Counted from the first letter of the stretch, positions 9,523 to 17,979 are shown. The stretch is DNA of 64,000 bases from Collinsella sp. (GCA_019419525.1 DXZU01000010.1:3721-67720); one strand, 5' to 3'. The notes: generated from the sequence alone by a model not told the origin. Translations and numbers: made by a program.

Positions 9523-10326
9523 CTACTCCTCCTCCGCGACCTCCTCTGCCTCGGAGACATACACGGCGGTAAGGACCGTGAAGACGTAAGCCTGGATGGC
9601 GCCGACCACAAGCTCGATCGCATAGATCAGGATGAGGATGGCAAGCCAGGCTAGCGAAGGCAGGGCGCCAACGGCGTGGGCCGCGGAAACCTGCTGAAGC
9701 AGCGGCTGCATGAACATGCTCGCCATGATGGCGAACGAGCCCATGACCACGTGTCCTGCGAACATGTTGCAGAACAGACGGACGGCAAGCGTGATGAGAC
9801 GCAGGAAGGTCGAGAAAAGCTCGACGACCCACACAAGCACGTTCATCGGGAAGCTTACGCCCTGCGGGGCGAGGCTCTTGATGTAGCCGATCACGCCGTG
9901 AACCTTGCATCCGTAGTAGATGAAGTACACGAAGGCGAAGATGGCGAGCGCGGCGGTGGAGCCGATTGCGCCGGTGCCGGGCTTCATTCCCGGAATCAGG
10001 CCGATCATGTTATTGATCAGGATGAACAGGAAAAGCGAGCACAGGAACGGGAAGTGCTTCTTCCAGTTCTCACCCACGACGCCCTTGCCGATATCGTTCT
10101 CGACGTACTCGATGATGTACTCGAAACCGTTGACGAAGAAGCCCTTGGGGACCAGGGTCTGCTTCTTCTTGAACACGGCCAGGACGATCAGGAGCACGAT
10201 CGTGGAGACGATCAGCCAAAACGAGTACTGCGTGATGCCGCAGCTCAGATCGCCCACGACAGGGGTGGAGCTGAACTCGCTGACCAGATGATTAATCTCA
10301 TCAGGCAGCTTTTCAAAAATTTCCAC
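9523..10326 (-). CDS. atpB: F1Fo ATP synthase a subunit
   Basis: The a subunit forms the proton half-channels beside the c ring. The 267 residues include several membrane helices and the family motif LAVRLFCNMFAGH with the essential Arg. The start is GTG at 10326, preceded by AAAGG, eleven to six bases upstream. The protein ends in a run of Glu. A 124 bp spacer to atpE contains no gene. Confidence 0.95.
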   Translation of the reverse strand: MEIFEKLPDEINHLVSEFSSTPVVGDLSCGITQYSFWLIVSTIVLLIVLAVFKKKQTLVPKGFFVNGFEYIIEYVENDIGKGVVGENWKKHFPFLCSLFLFILINNMIGLIPGMKPGTGAIGSTAALAIFAFVYFIYYGCKVHGVIGYIKSLAPQGVSFPMNVLVWVVELFSTFLRLITLAVRLFCNMFAGHVVMGSFAIMASMFMQPLLQQVSAAHAVGALPSLAWLAILILIYAIELVVGAIQAYVFTVLTAVYVSEAEEVAEEE

Positions 10327-10329
10327 GAC

Positions 10330-10641
10330 TTACCTTTCGACCTCATGAGGATCTCGCAGCGCCTTGACGACACGAACCGTGCAGGCAGCCATAAAGGCCA
10401 CGAAGCCGATCGCCTCGCCCAGGAGGAACATGCGAAATGCCTCTCCGAACAACACAAACACAACCAAGGTAAAGACGAGCAGGGCGATTGCCGAGACCGC
10501 CAGACTCACCATACCCTTGAGCATGTCCGCATTCTGTTTATCGTCAAGAACCGGCTTGAGCGTAAAGACAAAGGGAAGGAAGGCAATTGCGCCCGCGATG
10601 GCGCCTGCAACGATAGCGAGCAGATCGGCTATCTGAAACAC
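10330..10641 (-). CDS. AtpI-like membrane protein, first gene of the atp operon
   Basis: A small protein with about four hydrophobic helices, ending in a charged DPHEVER tail, stands three bases before atpB. This is where atpI (an assembly factor or Mg2+/Ca2+ channel-like protein) usually lies. Sequence similarity to AtpI is weak, so the call rests mostly on position and topology. I chose the GTG at 10641 because GAGG lies six bases upstream. The longer frame to a TTG at 10716 would start inside the predicted promoter spacer and has no ribosome-binding site. Confidence 0.65.
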   Translation of the reverse strand: MFQIADLLAIVAGAIAGAIAFLPFVFTLKPVLDDKQNADMLKGMVSLAVSAIALLVFTLVVFVLFGEAFRMFLLGEAIGFVAFMAACTVRVVKALRDPHEVER

Positions 10642-10702
10642 TGGCGTCCTCACTTTCCTTTTTAACGCTTCACAGAACAGTTCCCGCCAAACATTGGTGA
10701 CT

Positions 10703-10730
10703 ATTGTACGAGCCAATCGCTAAAGTACAA
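10703..10730 (-). promoter_or_regulatory. Sigma-A type promoter of the atp operon
   Basis: On the minus strand, TTGTAC (10725-10730) and TACAAT (10703-10708) are separated by 16 bases, about 60 bases before the likely GTG start of the first operon gene. The 10731-10921 interval upstream holds a GC-rich inverted repeat (about 10846-10880) that may end the upp transcript, and no gene. Confidence 0.7.
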
Positions 10731-10921
10731 CCGAAAAAGCATCGGTTAATACGCACCTGTTCGTTTTCTTAAGACCTTCTTTATGCCGCAGGTACGGTAA
10801 TACGTTTTTCTCGAACCCTGCAGGGCAAAACGTCCGTTAACAGAAGTGCGCGCGGTCGCCTTTTGTTCGTCCGCGCGCACCGTTTCTTCGTATTTGCAGC
10901 CGCGGCCGTTTAGCCCAGCGA

Positions 10922-11569
10922 CTAGAGCGTGCCGTAGATGCGGTCGCCGGCGTCGCCGAGGCCGGGAACGATGTAGGCAGCCTCGTTGAGATGGTCGTCG
11001 ATGGCGCAGGTATAGATATGTACATCGGGATCCTTCTCGGTCAGCGACTTGAGGCCCTCGGGGGCCGCGACGATGCACAACATGCGGATGTCCTTGACAC
11101 CGCGCCCGCGCAGGTAGCTGATGGCCATCTCGGCCGAACCGCCCGTGGCGAGCATGGGGTCGACGACCAGGCAGATGCGCTGGTCGATATCCTTGGGCAT
11201 CTTGCAGTAATACTCGTGCGGCTCGTGGGTGACCTCGTCGCGCTCCATGCCGATGTGGCCCACGCGAGCGGAGGGCACCAGGTCGAGGATGCCGTCGACC
11301 ATGCCAAGGCCCGCACGCAGGATGGGCACGATGGCGAGTTTCTTGCCGGCGAGCTGCTTAAACGTTGCGGTGGTGATAGGGGTCTCGACCTCGACGTCTT
11401 CCATAGGCAGGTCGCGCATGGCCTCGTAGCCGTCAAAAAGCGCGAGTTCGCGCACGAGCTGACGGAACTGGTTGGTGCCGGTGTTTTTGTCGCGCAGGAT
11501 CGACAGCTTGTGCTGGACGAGCGGGTGATCGACAAGCGTCACACGGGACGCATCGTAGGTGACGGTCAT
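10922..11569 (-). CDS. upp: Uracil phosphoribosyltransferase
   Basis: This enzyme salvages uracil by forming UMP from uracil and PRPP. The 215 residues contain the PRPP loop VVDPMLATGGSA and the C-terminal uracil-binding segment YIVPGLGDAGDRIYGT. The frame runs further upstream, but the ATG at 11569 has GAAAGGGG before it and gives the normal length. It is monocistronic by spacing, between glpK and the atp operon. Confidence 0.95.
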   Translation of the reverse strand: MTVTYDASRVTLVDHPLVQHKLSILRDKNTGTNQFRQLVRELALFDGYEAMRDLPMEDVEVETPITTATFKQLAGKKLAIVPILRAGLGMVDGILDLVPSARVGHIGMERDEVTHEPHEYYCKMPKDIDQRICLVVDPMLATGGSAEMAISYLRGRGVKDIRMLCIVAAPEGLKSLTEKDPDVHIYTCAIDDHLNEAAYIVPGLGDAGDRIYGTL

Positions 11570-11692
11570 GGGTTGATTGCCCCTTTCGTTGCGGCCGCAA
11601 AACGGCCTTGCTGACAAGGCGCGCAGCAATGTTGCCGCCGCACGCCATGCATTAGTTTAGCGGTTTGTTGTATCGAGCAGCCCATCGCAGCC

Positions 11693-13234
11693 CTACTGTG
11701 AGGTGCTGAGCGAGCGCCTGACTGCATCACGCCAGCCCGCAAGGTTTTGCTCGCGGCGCTCGGCGGACATGTGGGGAAGGAAGGTCCTAACGATCTGGGC
11801 ATTTTGCTCCAGCTCTTCCAGGTCTTCCCAATAGCCGACGGCAAGACCCGCCAAGTACGCGGCACCGATTGCCGTGGTCTCCACCGTCTCGCATTGCAGC
11901 ACGGGGATATCCAGCAGGTCGGCCTGGAATTGCATGATGAACTCGTTGCGCGAGGCACCGCCATCGACAGACAGGCGCTCAATCGAAAGCCCCACGTCCT
12001 GCTCCATGGCGCGCAGCACGTCGTAGCTCTGATATGCCATGGATTCGCAGGCGGCACGTACGATGGTCGCACGGCTCGAGGCGCCGGTCAGACCGCACAC
12101 GATACCGCGAGCATGCGGGTCCCACCAGGGAGCACCCAAACCCGCAAAGGCCGGAACGAAGTAGCAGCCCTCGTTGTCGCTAATCGAAGCGGCGAGTTGT
12201 GCCGACTCGCTCACGCTCGAGATGATGCCCATGTTGTTGCGAAGCCAGTTCATCGTTGAGCCGGCGGCAAAAATAGAGCCCTCGAGCGCATAGCTGACTT
12301 TGCCGTCCGCAGCGATACCGATGGTGGAGACCAGGCCATTCTTGGATTCGACGATCTCGTCGCCGGTGTTCATGAGCATAAAGCAACCCGTGCCATAGGT
12401 GTTTTTGGTCTGGCCGGGACGGAAACAGCAGTGGCCGAACAGCGACGCCTGTTGGTCACCCGCCACGCCCATGATGGGCGGCATGTTGGTCATGATGTCG
12501 CTCGCGACGCGGCCGTAGTCGCCCGAGCTCCAGCGAACCTCGGGCATCATGGAACGTGGAACGTCAAAGAGTGCCAGCAGGTCGTCGTCCCAATCGAGCG
12601 TATGGATATTAAAGAGTGCCGTGCGGCTGGCATTGGTGTAGTCGGTGGCAAAGACCTGGCCGCCGGTGAGGTTGTAGATGAGCCAGGTGTCGATGGTGCC
12701 AAACATGAGGTCGCCCGCCGCCGCGCTTTCGCGTGCGCCGTCGACGTTGTCGAGAATCCACTGCACCTTGGAGGCCGAGAAATACGGGTCGAGCGTGAGT
12801 CCCGTGCGGGAGCGCACCAGCTCCTCGCAACCCTGTTCAACCAACGCGTCGATTGCCGGCGCGGTACGGCGGCACTGCCACACGATGGCGTTATAGATCG
12901 GCTGACCGCTCACGCGATCCCAGACCACCGTGGTCTCGCGCTGGTTGGAGATGCCGATGGCAGCAATGCGGTCGGAGTGGATACCGCTCTTAAACTGGAC
13001 TTCCATCATGACGGCGATCTGGCTAGCAAGGACCGCCATGGGGTCTTGCTCCACCCAGCCGGGACGCGGGAAGCTGGTTTTGACGCTGCGACGTGCCTGC
13101 GCGACGATGCATCCGTACTCGTCGACGATGGTCGCAAGTACCGAGGTGGTGCCGCAGTCGAGCGCCATGATGTAGGAACCGCCAAAGTCAAACGAGGCAT
13201 CTTCCATGCCCAGGCTGCCCAGATTCAACGACAT
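11693..13234 (-). CDS. glpK: Glycerol kinase
   Basis: This FGGY-family kinase makes sn-glycerol 3-phosphate from glycerol and ATP. The 513 residues include the N-terminal phosphate loop ALDCGTTSVLA, the substrate motif PGWVEQDP, and the family signature region NQRETTVVWDR with GQPIYNAIVWQCRRT. A second ATPase-fold motif is VAGDQQASLFGHC. No glpF or glpD is adjacent. The TsaC-type gene upstream is only 13 bp away, so the two are probably co-transcribed. ATG start with AGAAAGG. Confidence 0.94.
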   Translation of the reverse strand: MSLNLGSLGMEDASFDFGGSYIMALDCGTTSVLATIVDEYGCIVAQARRSVKTSFPRPGWVEQDPMAVLASQIAVMMEVQFKSGIHSDRIAAIGISNQRETTVVWDRVSGQPIYNAIVWQCRRTAPAIDALVEQGCEELVRSRTGLTLDPYFSASKVQWILDNVDGARESAAAGDLMFGTIDTWLIYNLTGGQVFATDYTNASRTALFNIHTLDWDDDLLALFDVPRSMMPEVRWSSGDYGRVASDIMTNMPPIMGVAGDQQASLFGHCCFRPGQTKNTYGTGCFMLMNTGDEIVESKNGLVSTIGIAADGKVSYALEGSIFAAGSTMNWLRNNMGIISSVSESAQLAASISDNEGCYFVPAFAGLGAPWWDPHARGIVCGLTGASSRATIVRAACESMAYQSYDVLRAMEQDVGLSIERLSVDGGASRNEFIMQFQADLLDIPVLQCETVETTAIGAAYLAGLAVGYWEDLEELEQNAQIVRTFLPHMSAERREQNLAGWRDAVRRSLSTSQ

Positions 13235-13247
13235 CGCTTAAACCTTT

Positions 13248-13991
13248 CTATTGCATCGGGTCGGACAGGACCCGTTCGATCTCTGATGCGGGAAGTGCGC
13301 CTTGGCGCAGGATCTGGAGCTCGCCGTGCTGAAACGACACGATGGTCGAGGCGTCGCGACACGGGGTCTCACCGGCGTCGACGGCAACATCGACCCCCTC
13401 CAGGATGCGACCCTCCACCGTGATAAAACTTGCCGGCGCGGGCGCGCCATGCGTGTTGGCGCTGGTGCAGGCAAGGGGGCTGCCACAGGCGCGAATGAGC
13501 GCCTGCACCACGGGCGAGGCCGAAGCGCGAAGTGCCACCGTGTCGTCGGCAGCGCGCATAAAGGTCGGCACGCAGGGGGCTGCCTTGACCACGATAGTCA
13601 GGGCTCCCGGCCAGCATCGTCGCGCGAGTATGCGGGCATCTTCCGGGATATCCACGCCATAGCGGTCGAGTGCTTCGACGCCATCGACCAGCCAAGCGAC
13701 GGTTTGCGTGAGTTCACGTTGCTTGAGAGTGAAGATACGGCGATAGCCGGTGCCGAGCGCAGGAACTGCGGCGCCATTGACGGCAGCCTGCGGATCGCGC
13801 GGCCACGATGGGAATTCGCTTGTATCTTGGGGCACGGCGTCCGAGAAGGCGTTGACTGCCACGGCGACACCGTAGACGGTCTCGGTCGGGATCAAAGCCA
13901 GGCCGCCGCGGCCGAGCACCTCGGCCGTGCGCTCGACGGCAAGCCGATGCGGCTCGCGCGTTCCCTCGTATACCCGATAGACCGTCTGCAT
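13248..13991 (-). CDS. TsaC/Sua5/YrdC-family threonylcarbamoyl-AMP synthase, with an insertion
   Basis: The family makes threonylcarbamoyl-adenylate for the tRNA t6A modification. The 247 residues contain IPTETVYG near residue 35, FTLKQRE, CWPGALTIVVKA, TVALRASASPVVQALI and SPLACTSANTHG, all in the family order. About 35 extra residues (roughly 45-85) separate TVYG from the IFTLKQR motif, where the core family has only a short helix. The TsaC function is therefore likely but the insert could alter the active site. It precedes glpK by 13 bp. Confidence 0.82.
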   Translation of the reverse strand: MQTVYRVYEGTREPHRLAVERTAEVLGRGGLALIPTETVYGVAVAVNAFSDAVPQDTSEFPSWPRDPQAAVNGAAVPALGTGYRRIFTLKQRELTQTVAWLVDGVEALDRYGVDIPEDARILARRCWPGALTIVVKAAPCVPTFMRAADDTVALRASASPVVQALIRACGSPLACTSANTHGAPAPASFITVEGRILEGVDVAVDAGETPCRDASTIVSFQHGELQILRQGALPASEIERVLSDPMQ

Positions 13992-14125
13992 GTGTATGCC
14001 AGCCCCTTACGCTCTGGTGCAAGTTTGTTTACTGTGGGGCATTCTCGCACGAAACGTTCAACCTATTTGCCCAGAGCGCATGTTGGTTTGGTGAGCGGCT
14101 CTAGTAGTCGGTGAAAGTGAGGGGG

Positions 14126-14572
14126 TTATTGGACTGCGACGAACTTCTTTGGCCTGCCGGCGTGGCGTTCTTGGGCGGCGTAGCGCTCGATGCTGTCTAT
14201 CGTTATCATCCGACGGCCGTCGACGAGTTCAACATCGAGCTTTCCGGCTTTGACCAGCGCGGTAATCCGCGGAGCGGAGACTTTGAGGTCCAGCGCTGCG
14301 TCTTTAAATGTTCGGCACGCCGCTTCCCGAGCGTCCTCGTGGTCGATTTCGACTGAAAGGGCCACGACCTCGGCCGAGCGTTCGTACCCCGCCGGAGTCA
14401 AACCGTTGTTGAGGTCGTCGGCCAAAAACGCCATCAGTGCCTCGGTGGCATGGGCAATCGCGTCTTCGCGCGTATCGCCATCGGCAAAGGCGCCGGGAAT
14501 CTGCGGGAAGCTGGCGCAGTAACCGTCGTCTTCTTTTATGAGAACGCAGTCATAGGTAAATCGCTGCCTCAT
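14126..14572 (-). CDS. hicB: HicB-family antitoxin
   Basis: The N-terminal half is the partial RNase-H-like HicB fold (FTYDCVLIKEDDGYCASFPQIPGAFADGDT, here 148 residues in total), which binds and blocks HicA. The C-terminal half (about 95-148) looks like a helix-turn-helix DNA-binding region ending in a basic RHAGRPKK. It would let the antitoxin repress its own promoter. The start ATG at 14572 has an ideal GGAGG seven to three bases upstream. It lies 11 bp after hicA, the toxin-first order typical of this system. Confidence 0.86.
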   Translation of the reverse strand: MRQRFTYDCVLIKEDDGYCASFPQIPGAFADGDTREDAIAHATEALMAFLADDLNNGLTPAGYERSAEVVALSVEIDHEDAREAACRTFKDAALDLKVSAPRITALVKAGKLDVELVDGRRMITIDSIERYAAQERHAGRPKKFVAVQ

Positions 14573-14583
14573 TTTGCCTCCAA

Positions 14584-14769
14584 CTACCGTCCAGCTTGGC
14601 GACGAATACTTGCCCACGTGCCCTTCTTTGGTCGATCACCACCAGAGCCGTTCACGGTGACAACACGATCGCTAGAAACATACTTAGCATGACTACCGAC
14701 TTGCGCGACCTTCACGAATCCATCGTGCTTGAGTAGGGCAATGATTTCCCGAAAGGTAAGAGGTTGCAT
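14584..14769 (-). CDS. hicA: HicA-family mRNA interferase toxin
   Basis: The 61-residue protein has the double-stranded-RNA-binding-like HicA fold. It starts with a helix (FREIIALLKHDGF) followed by QVGSHAKYVSSDR, which contains the catalytic His in GSH, and ends with KKGTWASIRRQAG, the usual C-terminal helix. HicA toxins cleave mRNA. Start ATG with GAAAGAGGT upstream. It is the first gene of a two-gene operon with hicB. Confidence 0.87.
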   Translation of the reverse strand: MQPLTFREIIALLKHDGFVKVAQVGSHAKYVSSDRVVTVNGSGGDRPKKGTWASIRRQAGR

Positions 14770-14793
14770 GGACCGACCTCTTTCAGCCGTCCT

Positions 14794-14823
14794 AATTATA
14801 AACTAATTTATAATTTTTGTTAA
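14794..14823 (-). promoter_or_regulatory. hicAB promoter overlapped by a palindromic operator
   Basis: On the minus strand TTAACA (14818-14823) and TATAAT (14795-14800) are 17 bases apart, a near-consensus promoter. A perfect inverted repeat AATTATAAA-CTAA-TTTATAATT (14794-14815) covers the -10 and spacer, the expected place for HicB autorepression. The strongly AT-rich block contrasts with its surroundings. Confidence 0.75.
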
Positions 14824-14837
14824 CCAGTTAATAAATA

Positions 14838-16088
14838 TTACTGGCGCTGCTTGGGCTCGGTGACGATGGCTCGGACGATGCGGGGGCGATCGGTAAGGTC
14901 ATGGACGATACGCACGTCCGAAAGGCCTGCCTGGCGACAGAGCTCGGCCGCGGCATCGAGGGTACCCTCGTAGAGCTCGCAGGCAAACAGGCCGCCGGCG
15001 CGCAGCATGTAAGGCGCCGCGTTGAGCAGGCGGCGGAAGATATCGAGGCCGTCGGCGCCGCCCTCGAGCGCCAGGTCGGGCTCAAAGTCCTTGACCTCGT
15101 GCGGCAGCGAGCGCATGACGTCGGTCGGGATGTAAGGTGGGTTGGAGACGAGCACATCAAAGGTGCCCCACTCTTCGCGGGGAATGGAACTCACCAGGTT
15201 GGTGAGGCTAAAGGCAACCTCATCTGCCGTGAGGCCGAGGGTGTCGCGGTTTTTGGTGGCCAGATCGATGGCGCGCGACTCGATATCGGTGGCGGTGCAG
15301 GTAACGTGGCCGCGGCGCTCCCAGGCAAGGGAGAGCGAAATGCAGCCCGTGCCGCAGCCGACCTCGAGAACGCGGGCAGTGCAGGGCTCGGCTGGGGCAG
15401 GCGCAGCGGTATCCTGAGCTAAAGCCGTCTCCTGGTCGGCACCCTCGATGGCGACGCCGTATTCGTCGAGCTCGGACTCGGCGGCTTCCGCGGCTTCGGC
15501 TTCTGCTGCCTGCGCGGCGGCTTCCTCGGCCTCGCGATCGGCCAGTTCCTCGGCATAGGCACGGCTGCCCAGTACGTCGCCGCCTAGCGCCGCCTCATCG
15601 GCAGCCGTCAGATTAGCGGCACGGCGCTCGGCAGTCGCCCGTTCGTCTGCCAGCGCGGCCTCGGCCTTGCGTGCCTCCTCGACCTCATCGTTCCAAGGCA
15701 GCTCAACACGCTGACGGGCAGCAGCCTCGGGGCTCAGCACCTCGGCATCCAGATAATTGAGGACTTCCTCGACGAGCATCTCGGTTTCGGGGCGCGGAAT
15801 GAGCACACCGGGAGCGCACGCGACGTCAATCATGCGAAACTGCGTGCTGCCGGTGATGTACTGCAGCGGCTCGCCTTTGGCGCGACGAACGACGGCCGCG
15901 TGCATGGTCTCGAGCTGGGCCGAGTTAAGCGTCTCGTCCATGCGCATATACAAGTCGATGCGCGCCAGGCCCGTGGCCGCGCACAGCAGCCACTCGGCAG
16001 AAAGACGGGGATGCTCCTCGCCGCGCTCGACCAGGTACTCCTTGGTCCACTCGAGACAACGCTTGATGGTCCAGATCTCGTTTGCCAT
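14838..16088 (-). CDS. prmC: Peptide chain release factor N5-glutamine methyltransferase with a large insert
   Basis: PrmC methylates the Gln of the GGQ motif in RF1 and RF2. The N-terminal helical substrate domain (residues 1-100, with IPRPETE) and the methyltransferase domain (VLEVGCGTGCISLSL at about 240 and the catalytic SNPPYI at about 315) are intact. Between them lie about 120 extra residues (115-236), rich in Ala and Glu and probably a charged helix or disordered linker. The total is 416 residues against about 280-290 in the family. The ATG at 16088 has GGGGAGGG upstream. RF1, its substrate, is encoded 590 bp upstream on the same strand. Confidence 0.9.
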   Translation of the reverse strand: MANEIWTIKRCLEWTKEYLVERGEEHPRLSAEWLLCAATGLARIDLYMRMDETLNSAQLETMHAAVVRRAKGEPLQYITGSTQFRMIDVACAPGVLIPRPETEMLVEEVLNYLDAEVLSPEAAARQRVELPWNDEVEEARKAEAALADERATAERRAANLTAADEAALGGDVLGSRAYAEELADREAEEAAAQAAEAEAAEAAESELDEYGVAIEGADQETALAQDTAAPAPAEPCTARVLEVGCGTGCISLSLAWERRGHVTCTATDIESRAIDLATKNRDTLGLTADEVAFSLTNLVSSIPREEWGTFDVLVSNPPYIPTDVMRSLPHEVKDFEPDLALEGGADGLDIFRRLLNAAPYMLRAGGLFACELYEGTLDAAAELCRQAGLSDVRIVHDLTDRPRIVRAIVTEPKQRQ

Positions 16089-16136
16089 GGGGCCCTCCCC
16101 TCTTAAGCGCCGGGCGGCGCGCGAATGTCGGAGCAG

Positions 16137-16163
16137 ATTGTAAGCGAGGCCAGCGCCTGGCAA
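16137..16163 (-). promoter_or_regulatory. Possible prmC promoter
   Basis: On the minus strand TTGCCA (16158-16163) and TACAAT (16137-16142) are 15 bases apart, about 50 bases before the prmC start. The spacing is shorter than ideal. A separate promoter would fit the strong terminator-like element that follows prfA. Confidence 0.4.
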
Positions 16164-16502
16164 GGGACGATTGAAGGCGATTATCGAGAATCAGCCCAGA
16201 ATTTTGCTTGGAGCCCACCTGAAGTGTTCATTCGTCGACGTCTAAATCTGCATCCGTCAAGCTTTTGGCAAGGTTGCCCCAAAACTGACCAATATCTAAC
16301 CAAACGCTTGCCACATCGCTTGACGCGCGACGCGTCAAAAATCGCCCCGCGATTTCTTGGACGTTTTTTCGAGCAATATTTTCAATTGCAGATGCATGCC
16401 GTTAATTACTTTAAGCAGGTAAGCAGCTCAAAGGCCATCAAAACCGATTGAATAACATCTCAAAGCAATGTCCCCAATGACTCCCTACGGATCATTTGAC
16501 AA
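16164..16502. other. Intergenic stretch without a recognisable gene
   Basis: The region is less GC-rich than its surroundings and has no frame with a convincing start or family motif. It holds a short inverted repeat AAATCGCCCCGCGATTT (about 16337-16353) and, at 16471-16485, a TCCCCAATGACT word shared with the flanks of the other structured elements. Confidence 0.5.
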
Positions 16503-16678
16503 CCAAGGAAACGCCGATGTTTTGGCAATGCCAGCGAGCGACGTCCAGAGCGAACAAGTTGGCATGAAAAAGGCAAGGCATAGACCTTCTGGTCATGCCT
16601 TGCCTTTTGAATGACAAATTGTCGCTCTGGGCGGCGCGCAGCGTCGAGCCGTTACGCGGTTTGGCAAAACCGCGTAAC
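16503..16678 (-). repeat. Structured 3'-end element, copy 2
   Basis: On the minus strand it starts three bases after the prfA stop. Parts occur in the same order as copy 1. These are a GTTACGCGGTTT hairpin (16651-16678), the word GACGCTGC, an outer stem CCAGAGCGA/TCGCTCTGG (16545-16553 with 16622-16630), an inner hairpin (16568-16586 with 16591-16608, one bulged base) and TTGCCAAAACATCG. On the minus strand the inner hairpin is followed by TTTTTCAT, so this copy can also act as an intrinsic terminator. Confidence 0.75.
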
Positions 16679-16681
16679 CTA

Positions 16682-17749
16682 CTAAACGGCCTGTGCCAGC
16701 TTCTCGGCACGCTCGGCGGCGGCGAGCGCCTCGATGACGGTGCCGAGCTGGTCGCCCAGGAGGACGCCATTGTAGGTGGAGTTGAAACCGATGCGGTGAT
16801 CGGTCACGCGGTCCTGGGGCTGGTTGTAGGTACGGATCTTCTCGGAACGGTTGCCGTGGCCGATCTGGCTCTGGCGCTCAGCACCGAGCTCTGCCTGCTG
16901 CTTCTCGAGCTCCATCTCGTACAGACGGGCGCGCAGCATCTGCATGCAGACTTCGCGGTTCTGGATCTGGGAGCGCTGTTCCTGCGACTGCACCACGGTG
17001 TTGGTGGGCAGGTGGGTGATGCGCACGGCGGAGTAGGTGGTGTTAACGCACTGACCGCCAGGGCCGGAGGCACAGTAGGTATCGATGCGCAGGTCGGACT
17101 GGTTGATCTGGACGTCGATCTCCTCGGCTTCGGGAAGTACGGCGACGGTCGCCGTGGAGGTCTGGATACGGCCCTGGGACTCGGTCTTGGGAACGCGCTG
17201 GACGCGGTGCACGCCGGACTCGAACTTCATGACGGAGTAGACGCGGTCGCCCTCGACCTTGAACTCGATGGACTTAAAGCCGCCGGCCTCGCTGGGACTG
17301 GAGTCGAGCACGGTGGTCTTCCAGCCGCGCGACTCGCAGAAGCGCTGATACATCTTGTACAGATCGCCGGCAAAGATGGCCGCCTCGTCGCCACCAGCGG
17401 CGGAGCGAATCTCGACGATGGTGTTCTTGTCGTCGTTGGGGTCGCTCGGGATGAGCATGTACTTAATGTCTTCCTCGAGCTGGGGAAGCTTGGCCTCGTT
17501 TTCGGAGATGTCCATCTGGAGCATCTCCTTCTCATCGGCATCGGTAGTATCGTGGAGCATTTCCTTGGCAGCCTCGATGTCATCGAGCGCGCCGATGTAC
17601 TCGCGCGAGGCAGCGATGAGGTCGGACTGGTGCGCGTACTCCTTGTTGAGACGCGTGAACTCCTTGATATCGGAGGCGACGGCCGGGTCGGAAAGCTTTT
17701 TCTCGAGTTCCTCGTAGGCCTTGATAATCTTTTCGAGCTTGTCGCGCAT
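16682..17749 (-). CDS. prfA: Peptide chain release factor 1
   Basis: RF1 terminates translation at UAA and UAG. The 355 residues contain the catalytic GGQ within ASGPGGQCVNTT and the flanking RSQIQNRE region. The codon-recognition tripeptide position, usually PAT or PVT, reads PKT here (HRVQRVPKTESQGRI). The N-terminal coiled-coil domain is complete. Start ATG with AGGAG at eight bases. prmC, the GGQ methylase, follows downstream on the same strand, with a structured element between them. Confidence 0.96.
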   Translation of the reverse strand: MRDKLEKIIKAYEELEKKLSDPAVASDIKEFTRLNKEYAHQSDLIAASREYIGALDDIEAAKEMLHDTTDADEKEMLQMDISENEAKLPQLEEDIKYMLIPSDPNDDKNTIVEIRSAAGGDEAAIFAGDLYKMYQRFCESRGWKTTVLDSSPSEAGGFKSIEFKVEGDRVYSVMKFESGVHRVQRVPKTESQGRIQTSTATVAVLPEAEEIDVQINQSDLRIDTYCASGPGGQCVNTTYSAVRITHLPTNTVVQSQEQRSQIQNREVCMQMLRARLYEMELEKQQAELGAERQSQIGHGNRSEKIRTYNQPQDRVTDHRIGFNSTYNGVLLGDQLGTVIEALAAAERAEKLAQAV

Positions 17750-17944
17750 GGCGGGACTCCTTTATATGCGTGAAGGTGAAAATCGGCAGAGCTGATGGGG
17801 CGCACGGCGCCACTGCGGGGGTAAGCCCGGCTAGAACATGTCGATCTTCAGATACATGCGCATCCCTTCGCGTATGGGGTACTTAGTTGCGGTCTAACCC
17901 ATACATGATAGCGTGCGCAGGCAAACCTGCATACAACCCGCACG

Positions 17945-17979
17945 GAATCCGACAAAGGGAGAGTCCCTTTGTCGGATTC
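17945..17979. repeat. GACAAAGGGA palindrome, copy 1
   Basis: Sixteen-base perfect arms, GAATCCGACAAAGGGA (17945-17960) and its inverse (17964-17979), enclose a three-base loop. The outermost base overlaps the TAG stop of the M20 peptidase gene. It belongs to a six-member family in this window and probably acts as an RNA 3'-end hairpin. Confidence 0.85.

Noticed and set aside
10642..10716. N-terminal extension of the AtpI-like protein to a TTG at 10716
   Set aside because: This TTG is inside the promoter spacer, upstream of the probable transcription start, and has no ribosome-binding site.
16125..16451. Possible 108-residue protein in the prfA-prmC gap
   Set aside because: There is no ribosome-binding site, no recognisable domain, and it begins antisense to the prmC leader region.
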